13,911 nucleotides of DNA from the NCBI GenBank assembly GCA_002425245.1, contig DILW01000019.1, forward strand, positions 1 through 13,911, written 5' to 3'. The notes below the pieces were generated by a model. It was not told the origin of the DNA. It did not search any database and saw only the letters and a program-made list of their open reading frames with translations. Shown here piece by piece: positions 7,537 to 13,911 of this stretch (positions are counted from its first letter, which is position 1; every line of letters begins with the position of its first letter). Origin of the DNA: Betaproteobacteria bacterium UBA5582. Lineage in GTDB: Bacteria > Pseudomonadota > Gammaproteobacteria > Burkholderiales > Rhodocyclaceae. A program made the translations under genes and the position numbers.

Positions 7537-10500
7537 TCAGTGCCCGCCCGGGTTTTTCTCGAACCAGCGCCAGATGAGCATGAAGAGAAGATCGGGATCG
7601 ACCGGCTTGGCGATGAAATCGTCCATCCCGGCCGCCAGGCAGCGCTGCCGGTCGTCGACGAAGGCGTTGGCGGTCATCGCCAGGATCGGCGTGGTCGCGT
7701 AGCCGGCCAACTGGCGGATCGCCTGGGTGGCGGCCAGGCCGTCCATCAGCGGCATCTGGACATCCATCAGAATCAGGTCGTAGGGCACGCGACCCGCCTG
7801 CTCGATCGCCGCCTGACCGTCGCCGACAATGTCGACGGCGAGGCCGAGCGTCTCGCCCAGCAGTTCGCGGGCGACTTCCTGATTGATCGGATCGTCCTCG
7901 GCAACCAGGACGCGCCGGTTGGCATGACGTTGCCGGATCATCGCCTCGGCTTCGCTGCCGGCACGCATGGTCGGCGTTGTCTCGCCAGTCGAGCTTGCCA
8001 CCTTGTCGAAACGCAGCGAGAAGCTGAAGCAACTACCCTCGCCCGGCGCGCTGTGTACCGTGATCGAGCCGCCCATCAGCGTCACCAGCCGCTTGCAGAT
8101 GGCCAGCCCGAGCCCGGTGCCGCCATGACGGCGGGTCGTCGAACTGTCGGCCTGTTCGAAGGGCGAGAAAATGCGCTCCTGGGCATCGTCCCGGATACCG
8201 ATCCCGGTATCCGCGACGGATACCCGCAGATGCACGTCTTCCGGGCTTTCCGCCTCGATGGAAAGGTCTATCGTCACCCCGCCCTGTTCGGTGAACTTGA
8301 TGGCATTGGTGACCAGATTGAGCAGTATCTGCTGCAGGCGCAGCGGGTCGCCGAGCAGTTCCAGCCCGGCCAGGCGCGGGTCGATCTGGCGGGTGAGCGT
8401 GAGATTACGAGCTTCCACGCGCTCATGGACCAGGCTTTCGACGTCGGCAAGCAGACTGCCGAAACGGAAGGGTACGCGCTCCAGCACGAGGTGTTCGGCG
8501 TCGATCTTGGACAGGTCGAGAATGTCGTTGAGCAGATGCAGGAGGTGATTGGCCGCGCCGGAAATCTTGCCCAGCTTGTCGCACAGCGCCGGATCGTCGT
8601 AGCGGCGCAGGAGGATGCCGGAGAGGCCGATAATGGCATTCATCGGCGTGCGCAGTTCGTGGCTCATGTTGGCGAGGAAACTGCTCTTCGCCCGGTTGGC
8701 GGCCTCGGCGGCATCCTTGGCCAGCAGCAGCTCATTGGTACGGGCGGCGACGAGGTCTTCCAGGTGCAGGCGGTTCTGTTCGAGTTCGGCCTCGACCCGC
8801 TTGCGTTCGGAAACATCAAGCAGGACGCCGATCACGGCTGGTCGGCCGTCATGCACCATGCTTCGTCCATAGACCTCGACATCCATGCGGCTGCCGTCGC
8901 GGCGCAGGCCAACAAAGGAATAATTGATCGCCTCGACTTCGCCGCTGACCCGCCGACGCAGGTTTTCGGCGACGGCCTCGCGCGCCTCCGGCGCCACCAG
9001 ATCGCCGACGGCAACCCGGTCGATCACCTCTTGCGGGCTGGCGAAACCGAACATCTCGGCAAAGCGCGGATTGACGTAGGGGAAACGGCCGTCCTGGATG
9101 ATATAGACCCCGACCAGCGATTGTTCGATCAAGCCGCGGAACTTGCGCTCGGCAGCCAGCAGGGCCTGCTCCGCCTCGCGGCGGCGGGCGATGTCGCGGC
9201 ACAGGCCGAGCACATTGCCATTCGGCAGCAGGACCGCACTCATTTCGGCGAAGGCGATCGAACCATCCTTGCGCCGCAATTCGATCTCGGTAAAACAATG
9301 CCCCTCGCCAACGATGCGCTCGAAAATGCGATGGTGGGCGTCGATCAGTCCAGCCGGGGCAAGCCCGCCAATACCCATGGCCAGCAGTTCCTCGGTCGTG
9401 TAGCCGACAAATTCGCCGGCTTTCTGGTTGACGTATTCGTAATGGCCATCGGGGCGGGCAATGAAAACCGCATCGGGCGAGTGGTCGAGCACACTGCGCA
9501 AGGATTGCTCGCTCTCGCTCAAGCGATGGGCGATCTCCTCAACTCTCCGATTGTGGCGGGAATTGCCGTAGAGCAGGCCAAAAATCATCAAGCCCAGCAG
9601 CAGCCCGAAAGCGGCGATACCGGTCGGTAGAGGGCTGGTGAACGCAGCATCGAACTCGGGGCGACTCTGAAAGCGGGCGATCCAGCGATGCCCCCCCAGT
9701 TCCAGCGGCAATTCCACGGCATGTCGGCCGGAGGACGCTTCCATGCCTTCGTTCCTTGAGTCGTAGAACAGGTTTTCCGGCGCCACCGTATTGTCGAACA
9801 GCACCAGATCAAGATCCTTTTCCCGGCTGGCCATGATGCCGCGCATCAGATCGAGCGCCCGGAAGGGGCTGAAGACGAAGCCAAGCGCAGCGCTACGCCG
9901 CTCATCGACGGTATTGCGCGGCAGCCCGGCGCGATACACCGGCAGGTACATCAGAAAACCGGGCTGCCGATCCGGCCCCTCCGGCTCCTGCTTGAGGATC
10001 ACCCTGCTGGTCAGCGCCGGCTCGCCGCTGTCGCGCGCTCTTTCCATGGCGGCTCGGCGCGATTCGTCGGTCAGCATGTCGTAACCGATCGCCCGCTGGT
10101 GGCGGACTGTCTGCGGTTCGAGATAGAGCACGCTGCTGTACTGCTCGCGTATTCCCGGTGGCCTGATTTCGTGGGGCGTAACCCCCTCGGCCCGCAGTTT
10201 CTCCTCGAACGCGGCCTTGCCCCCCGGCGCCACCAGCAAAGCCAGGCCCAGTCCCTGCGAGCCAAGCAGGTTGCCGCCCAGCTGCAGGCGGTCGACATAG
10301 CGCCGCCATTCGTCCCGACTGATCTGGTCGCTGGCCTCGAAAAAGGCGGCCGCCCCGCGCAATACCTGCTCGTGCGCCGACATCCGCTGCAGGATGTAAT
10401 TGCGTTCCTGCTCGGCCCGGTACAGAAAGCGTTCGCCCACCCGCCGCTCGGCCGCTTCCTGCGCCAGATACCAGCCGGCCAGGGTCAGCGACATGAGCAG

Positions 10501-10599
10501 CGCCAGCACCACCCACGGCAAGGCGCCCGCATGCAGGAAACCGCGAGCACGCAGGCCTGGCGATGGTGACGCAAGCGAACTGGTGGAAAGGAAGCGCAA
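7537..10599 (-). CDS. CHASE-PAS-PAS hybrid sensor histidine kinase with C-terminal receiver domain
   Basis: This is a 1020-residue inner-membrane hybrid kinase. A membrane helix at about residues 27-46 is followed by a periplasmic CHASE-type sensor (about 60-280; AHEQVLRGAAAFFEASDQIS is typical) and a second helix (about 327-346). Two PAS domains follow (about 362-480, with H373-SPDAVFIA, and 484-600), then a coiled coil and HisKA with phospho-accepting H647 in NMSHELRTPMNAI. The HATPase domain has an N box (NLVTNAIKFT), G1 (DTGIGI) and G2 (GGTGLGLAI), and a receiver domain (about 893-1010) carries D946 in LILMDVQMP. There is no HPt domain, so phosphotransfer to a separate protein or autoregulation is expected. 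The ligand is unknown. The TTG start at 10599 was chosen because GGAG sits 5 nt upstream and gives a short cytoplasmic tail before the first helix. The frame is open further, to 10815, but that would run into the divergent gene. It lies upstream of the ligase cluster on the same strand. Confidence 0.9.
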   Translation of the reverse strand: MRFLSTSSLASPSPGLRARGFLHAGALPWVVLALLMSLTLAGWYLAQEAAERRVGERFLYRAEQERNYILQRMSAHEQVLRGAAAFFEASDQISRDEWRRYVDRLQLGGNLLGSQGLGLALLVAPGGKAAFEEKLRAEGVTPHEIRPPGIREQYSSVLYLEPQTVRHQRAIGYDMLTDESRRAAMERARDSGEPALTSRVILKQEPEGPDRQPGFLMYLPVYRAGLPRNTVDERRSAALGFVFSPFRALDLMRGIMASREKDLDLVLFDNTVAPENLFYDSRNEGMEASSGRHAVELPLELGGHRWIARFQSRPEFDAAFTSPLPTGIAAFGLLLGLMIFGLLYGNSRHNRRVEEIAHRLSESEQSLRSVLDHSPDAVFIARPDGHYEYVNQKAGEFVGYTTEELLAMGIGGLAPAGLIDAHHRIFERIVGEGHCFTEIELRRKDGSIAFAEMSAVLLPNGNVLGLCRDIARRREAEQALLAAERKFRGLIEQSLVGVYIIQDGRFPYVNPRFAEMFGFASPQEVIDRVAVGDLVAPEAREAVAENLRRRVSGEVEAINYSFVGLRRDGSRMDVEVYGRSMVHDGRPAVIGVLLDVSERKRVEAELEQNRLHLEDLVAARTNELLLAKDAAEAANRAKSSFLANMSHELRTPMNAIIGLSGILLRRYDDPALCDKLGKISGAANHLLHLLNDILDLSKIDAEHLVLERVPFRFGSLLADVESLVHERVEARNLTLTRQIDPRLAGLELLGDPLRLQQILLNLVTNAIKFTEQGGVTIDLSIEAESPEDVHLRVSVADTGIGIRDDAQERIFSPFEQADSSTTRRHGGTGLGLAICKRLVTLMGGSITVHSAPGEGSCFSFSLRFDKVASSTGETTPTMRAGSEAEAMIRQRHANRRVLVAEDDPINQEVARELLGETLGLAVDIVGDGQAAIEQAGRVPYDLILMDVQMPLMDGLAATQAIRQLAGYATTPILAMTANAFVDDRQRCLAAGMDDFIAKPVDPDLLFMLIWRWFEKNPGGH

Positions 10600-10604
10600 A
10601 GGTT

Positions 10605-10608
10605 CTCC
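10605..10608 (-). promoter_or_regulatory. Ribosome binding site supporting a TTG start for the hybrid kinase
   Basis: GGAG on the minus strand is 5 nt before TTG at 10599. No ATG in this frame between 10740 and the first membrane helix has a comparable site, so the rare TTG start is preferred. Confidence 0.5.
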
Positions 10609-10752
10609 AGTCACTGGATAGGTTGCCCAAGGCAGGGACCGACCGGGCCGGCGAAGACGCCCGGCCTCTCTGCACCAGAGTGGTACGCGAAGCGCAATTA
10701 GTCCAGTATCACAAAGGGAGTAGAAGCTTGGCATGGCAGACGGAAAGGCCGA

Positions 10753-10768
10753 CGGCACGGAAAATGCT
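10753..10768 (+). promoter_or_regulatory. Possible sigma-54 (-24/-12) promoter element, weak call
   Basis: CGGCACGGAAAATGCT matches the consensus TGGCACR-N4-TTGCW at all but two informative positions and has the required 10-bp gap between GG (10754-10755) and GC (10766-10767). Transcription would then start near 10779, only about 2 nt before the ATG at 10781, which implies a leaderless message. If the protein instead starts at the in-frame ATG at 10733, this element lies inside the coding region. Because of this awkward position the match may be chance. Confidence 0.25.
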
Positions 10769-10780
10769 TCAATCTGGTGC

Positions 10781-13700
10781 ATGAATTCCAGCTCCCCCGC
10801 CCAACGCATCATCAAGATCCGCCGCGACTACAACACCTGGGTCGCCAACGAGACGCTCGAAGACTACGCGCTGCGCTTCACGCCGCGCAGTTTCCGCAAG
10901 TGGTCGGAGTTGCGCGTCGCCAACACCGCCTTCGGCGCGGCCTCCTTCCTGGTGCTCGAAGCGGTCGGCGCGACCATGCTGGTCAACGCCGGCTTCATCA
11001 ACGCCTTCTGGGCAATCCTGGCGACCGGGCTGATCATCTTCCTGCTCGGCCTGCCGATCTCGCACACCGCCGCCAAACACGGACTGGACATGGATCTGCT
11101 GACGCGCGGCGCCGGTTTCGGCTACATCGGCTCGACCATCACCTCGCTGATCTACGCCTCGTTCACCTTCATCTTCTTCGCCCTCGAAGCGGCGATCATG
11201 GCCTACGCGCTGGAACTCGCCTTCGGCCTGCCGCCGGCCTGGGGTTACCTGGTCTGCGCGCTGGTGGTGATCCCCATGGTCACCCACGGGGTCACCGCGA
11301 TCAGCCGTTTCCAGGCGTGGACGCAACCGGTGTGGATCTTCCTGCTGGTCCTGCCCTACGTCTTCGTGCTGCTCGAAGAGCCCGACGCCTTCGCCGGCCT
11401 GCTCGCCTACGCCGGCGAGAACGGCAACGGCGCCAGTTTCAACCCGCACCTCTTTGGTGCAGCACTGACCGTCGGCATCGCCATGGTGACCCAGATGGGG
11501 GAGCAGGTCGATTACCTGCGCTTCATGCCCGAGAAGACGCCCGCCAACCGGGGCCGCTGGTGGTTGGGGGTGATCGTCGGCGGGCCGGGCTGGGTGGTGC
11601 CCGGCATCCTCAAGATGCTGGGCGGCGCGCTGCTCGCCTGGCTGGTGCTGCGCAACGGTTTTGGGCCGGACAAGGCGGTCGACCCCAACCAGATGTACCT
11701 GATCGGCTTTTCCCACGTCTTCGACAACACCACGCTGGCGATTGCCGTCACCGCCATCTTCGTCATCGTCTCGCAGCTCAAGATCAACGTCACCAACGCC
11801 TACGCCGGCTCGCTCGCCTGGTCCAACTTCTTCGCCCGATTGACGCACAGCCACCCGGGGCGCGTCGTCTGGGTCGTGTTCAACACGGCGATTGCCTTGC
11901 TGCTGATGGAGCTCAACGTCTTCCAGGCGCTCGGCCAGGTACTTGGCCTGTACTCGAACATCGCCATTTCCTGGATGGCGGCGGTGGTTGCCGACCTCGT
12001 CATCAACAAGCCGCTCGGCCTGTCGCCCAAGGGCATGGAGTTCAAGCGCAGCCATCTCTACGACATCAACCCGGTCGGCGTCGGCGCCATGGTGGTCGCC
12101 TCGCTGCTTTCGGTAGCCGCCTTCTCCGGCCTGCTCGGCGACGCCGTCCAGCCCTACGCGCCGTTCGTCGCCATGGCCGCCGCCTTCGTCATTTCGCCCC
12201 TGATCGCCTGGGCCACCGGCGGCCGCTACTACCTGGCGCGCACGGCCGGCGATGCCGCCCCCCACAGTCACACCTGCGTGATCTGCGAGCGCGAGTATGA
12301 AGGCGAAGACATGGCCCACTGCCCGGCCTACCAGGGGCCGATCTGCTCGCTGTGCTGCTCGCTCGACGCCCGCTGCCACGACCTGTGCAAACCCGACGCC
12401 AATCTGTCGGCGCAGTGGCACGCGCTGTTGCGCCGGCTGCTGCCGAAAGCCGCCCTGCCCTACCTGGAAACCGGCCTCGGCCACTACCTGCTGCTGATGC
12501 TCGGCATCGTGCCGATCCTGGCGCTGGTCCTTGGCGTGCTTTACACCCACGAACTGCTGATGCTCGGCGACGGCAACCCGGCGATGGTCGCCGCGCTGCA
12601 GGAAACCTTCGTCAAGACCTTCGCCGCGCTGCTGCTGCTCTCTGGCGTCGGCGCCTGGTGGATGGTGCTGACCCAGGAAAGCCGGCGCGTCGCGCAGGAG
12701 GAATCGAACCGCCAGACGCAGTTGCTGCTGCAGGAAATCGAATCGCACCAGCGCACCGATGAGGCGCTGCAGAAGGCCAAGCAAGTCGCGGACGCCGCCA
12801 ACCAGGCGAAGAGCCGCTACATCACGGCGATCAGCCACGAACTGCGCACGCCCTTGAACAGCATCCTCGGCTACGCCCAGATCCTCGACGCCGACCCCGA
12901 CGTGCCGCCCAAGCGCAAGCAGGCGGTCAGCGTCATCCGCAAATCCGGCGACCACCTGCTGTCGGTGATCGAAGGCACCCTCGACATCGCCCGCATCGAA
13001 GGCGGCAAGCTGACGCTGGAGGTCAAGGCGATGGACTTCCCCGACTTCATGCAGCAGATCGTCGGCATGTTCGAGCTGCAGGCGCGCAACAAGGGCTTGT
13101 CCTTCGATTACCGGCCGGCCGGCGAGCTGCCCGCCGTGGTGCGCGCCGACGAGAAGCGGCTGCGCCAGATCCTGATCAACATCCTCGGCAACGCGGTCAA
13201 ATTCACGGTGCGCGGCGGCGTCGAATTCAAGGTCGAATGCCGGCGCGAGATGGCCGTCTTCGAAATCCGCGACTCCGGCCCCGGCATCCCGGCCGAGGAC
13301 ATGGAACGCATCTTCGAGCCCTTCGTCCGCGGCAGCACGGTGCAGGCCGGCGGCAGCGGCGTCGGCCTGACCATCGCCCGCATGCTGACCGACCTGATGG
13401 GCGGCGAGATGCAGGTGTCGAGCACGCCCGGCGAAGGCACGCTGTTCCGCATCCGCCTCTTCCTGCCGCAGGTGCATTCGGCGCAGGCGGCGCGCGAACT
13501 GCCCCGGCTCAACCGCATCGGCTACGTCGGCGTGCGCCGGCGGATCCTCGTCGTCGACAACGAGAAGGTCGACCGCGACATGCTGCAGAGCGTGCTCGAA
13601 CCGCTCGGCTTCATCGTCGACCAGGCGGCCAGCGGCTACGAGGCGCTGCAGGTCATTCCGCGGGTCAAGCCGCACCTCGTCTTCATGGACCTCGGCATGC

Positions 13701-13911
13701 CCGGCATCGACGGCTGGGAAACGATCCGCCGCATCCGCCAGCAGCAACTTACCGACGCCCAGCTCGCCATCCTTTCCGCCAACGCCTTCGACAAGGGCCT
13801 GGACAACGATGTCGGCATCGCCCCCGAGGACTTCATCGTCAAGCCGCTCAAGGTCAATCAACTGCTCGACTGGCTGGGCAGGAAGCTCGACCTCGAATGG
13901 GTCACCGCCGA
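10781..13911 (+). CDS. NCS1-family transporter fused to a hybrid sensor histidine kinase (C-terminus cut by window edge)
   Basis: At least 1043 residues are visible in one open frame. Residues about 25-485 form a complete NCS1 purine/cytosine/hydantoin permease-like carrier. Segments around K99-HGLDMDLLTRGAGFGYIGS, T237-QMGEQVDYLRF and N336-VTNAYAGSL align by eye with E. coli CodB. A cysteine-rich segment (495-540), two more helices (about 570-590 and 613-632) and a coiled coil follow. HisKA has H686 in ISHELRTPLNSI; HATPase shows N804 (ILGNAVKFT), D831-SGPGIP and GSGVGLTIA. The receiver carries D926, phospho-acceptor D970 (VFMDLGMPG) and K1021. The acidic pair is D926-N927, not the common DD. 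The likely role is an inner-membrane sensor using a carrier as input; the substrate is unknown. The ATG at 10781 lacks a Shine-Dalgarno. An in-frame ATG at 10733, with GGGAG 12 nt upstream, would add 16 residues, but those codons are less GC-rich at third positions. Confidence 0.9.
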   Translation, partial: MNSSSPAQRIIKIRRDYNTWVANETLEDYALRFTPRSFRKWSELRVANTAFGAASFLVLEAVGATMLVNAGFINAFWAILATGLIIFLLGLPISHTAAKHGLDMDLLTRGAGFGYIGSTITSLIYASFTFIFFALEAAIMAYALELAFGLPPAWGYLVCALVVIPMVTHGVTAISRFQAWTQPVWIFLLVLPYVFVLLEEPDAFAGLLAYAGENGNGASFNPHLFGAALTVGIAMVTQMGEQVDYLRFMPEKTPANRGRWWLGVIVGGPGWVVPGILKMLGGALLAWLVLRNGFGPDKAVDPNQMYLIGFSHVFDNTTLAIAVTAIFVIVSQLKINVTNAYAGSLAWSNFFARLTHSHPGRVVWVVFNTAIALLLMELNVFQALGQVLGLYSNIAISWMAAVVADLVINKPLGLSPKGMEFKRSHLYDINPVGVGAMVVASLLSVAAFSGLLGDAVQPYAPFVAMAAAFVISPLIAWATGGRYYLARTAGDAAPHSHTCVICEREYEGEDMAHCPAYQGPICSLCCSLDARCHDLCKPDANLSAQWHALLRRLLPKAALPYLETGLGHYLLLMLGIVPILALVLGVLYTHELLMLGDGNPAMVAALQETFVKTFAALLLLSGVGAWWMVLTQESRRVAQEESNRQTQLLLQEIESHQRTDEALQKAKQVADAANQAKSRYITAISHELRTPLNSILGYAQILDADPDVPPKRKQAVSVIRKSGDHLLSVIEGTLDIARIEGGKLTLEVKAMDFPDFMQQIVGMFELQARNKGLSFDYRPAGELPAVVRADEKRLRQILINILGNAVKFTVRGGVEFKVECRREMAVFEIRDSGPGIPAEDMERIFEPFVRGSTVQAGGSGVGLTIARMLTDLMGGEMQVSSTPGEGTLFRIRLFLPQVHSAQAARELPRLNRIGYVGVRRRILVVDNEKVDRDMLQSVLEPLGFIVDQAASGYEALQVIPRVKPHLVFMDLGMPGIDGWETIRRIRQQQLTDAQLAILSANAFDKGLDNDVGIAPEDFIVKPLKVNQLLDWLGRKLDLEWVTA
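12275..12388 (+). other. Cysteine-rich linker motif between the transporter and kinase halves
   Basis: Within the fusion protein, eight cysteines fall in 38 residues: C499-x2-C502-x11-C514-x7-C522-x2-C525-C526-x5-C532-x3-C536, with H513 next to C514. A 12-helix carrier with both ends in the cytoplasm places this segment on the cytoplasmic face, between the last carrier helix and the first of two extra helices. The spacing suggests a double zinc-knuckle, or iron-sulfur or thiol redox chemistry. The cysteine pattern is read directly from the sequence; the binding role is inferred. Confidence 0.7.

Larger units (their letters stand above)
10600..10780. promoter_or_regulatory. Divergent promoter region between the two sensor kinases
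   Basis: The 181 bp between the two kinase starts must carry the promoters for both genes. A locally AT-richer patch at about 10695-10720 (around CAATTAGTCCAGTATCACAAA) is the likeliest core promoter zone, though no hexamer pair is convincing on either strand. An imperfect hairpin lies at 10646-10666: GGCCGGCG, loop AAGA, then CGCCCGGCC with one unpaired C. It would fall in the leader of the minus-strand kinase mRNA. A small palindrome, ACCAGAGTGGT (10674-10684), could be an operator. Binding proteins cannot be named from sequence. Confidence 0.45.

Noticed and set aside
7540..9630. A 696-codon plus-strand frame opposite the CHASE-PAS kinase
   Set aside because: It is a shadow of the kinase coding frame; no family motif and no ribosome binding site.
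10733..10780. Alternative start of the carrier-kinase at ATG 10733
   Set aside because: Not excluded, but the 16 extra codons have fewer G/C third positions than the gene body and the GGGAG is 12 nt away, so 10781 was preferred.
10600..10815. N-terminal extension of the CHASE-PAS kinase up to an ATG at 10815
   Set aside because: It would run through the divergent promoter region and into the opposite gene's coding start; the added residues show no domain, and a TTG with a good Shine-Dalgarno sits just before the first helix.
10769..13861. A 1030-codon open frame on the minus strand opposite the carrier-kinase gene
   Set aside because: The plus-strand frame encodes unmistakable permease, kinase and receiver motifs across the same span. 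The antisense product is rich in D, R, V, G and H with no domain.

Overview
The window looks like chromosomal DNA from a high-GC Gram-negative bacterium. GC-rich third codon positions, the protein styles and the gene families suggest a betaproteobacterium, possibly of the Rhodocyclaceae; that placement is a judgement from memory, not a search. I see no tRNA, rRNA, CRISPR array, insertion sequence or phage gene. Almost all of the DNA is coding.

Layout: five genes lie on the minus strand and one on the plus strand. In minus-strand transcription order they are: (1) a CHASE-PAS-PAS hybrid sensor histidine kinase (10599 to 7537); (2) after a 172-bp gap, a 1118-residue protein with an N-terminal transglutaminase-like domain and a DUF2126 region (7364 to 4008); (3) after an 80-bp gap holding a perfect 11-bp hairpin, a circularly permuted type 2 ATP-grasp domain fused to an alpha-E domain (3927 to 1405); (4) 2 nt later, a short transglutaminase-like protein (1402 to 437); (5) overlapping it by one base, a flavoprotein that runs off the left edge (437 to 1). 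On the plus strand, divergent from the first kinase, a very large gene starts near 10781 and runs off the right edge. It joins a complete NCS1-type nucleobase/hydantoin transporter to a cysteine-rich segment, two further membrane helices, a histidine kinase and a receiver domain.

How they may work together: genes 2 to 4 are the core of a conserved but experimentally obscure bacterial set (transglutaminase-like peptidase, circularly permuted ATP-grasp, alpha-E, and DUF2126, thought to be a glutamine-synthetase-like ligase). Comparative genomics (Iyer, Aravind and colleagues, 2009, recalled from memory) proposed it as a peptide-synthesis or peptide-tagging system. The NTN-hydrolase (Anbu-type) peptidase often named with it is not in this window; the flavoprotein sits in the next position instead. 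The two divergent sensor kinases share a 181-bp intergenic region and may be co-regulated. Nothing in the sequence ties either of them to the ligase genes beyond position and, for the first kinase, orientation.

The most unusual object is the transporter-kinase fusion. It suggests a sensor that uses a solute carrier as its input module, similar in logic to CbrA but with a different carrier family and a cysteine-rich linker that could bind a metal or a cluster.
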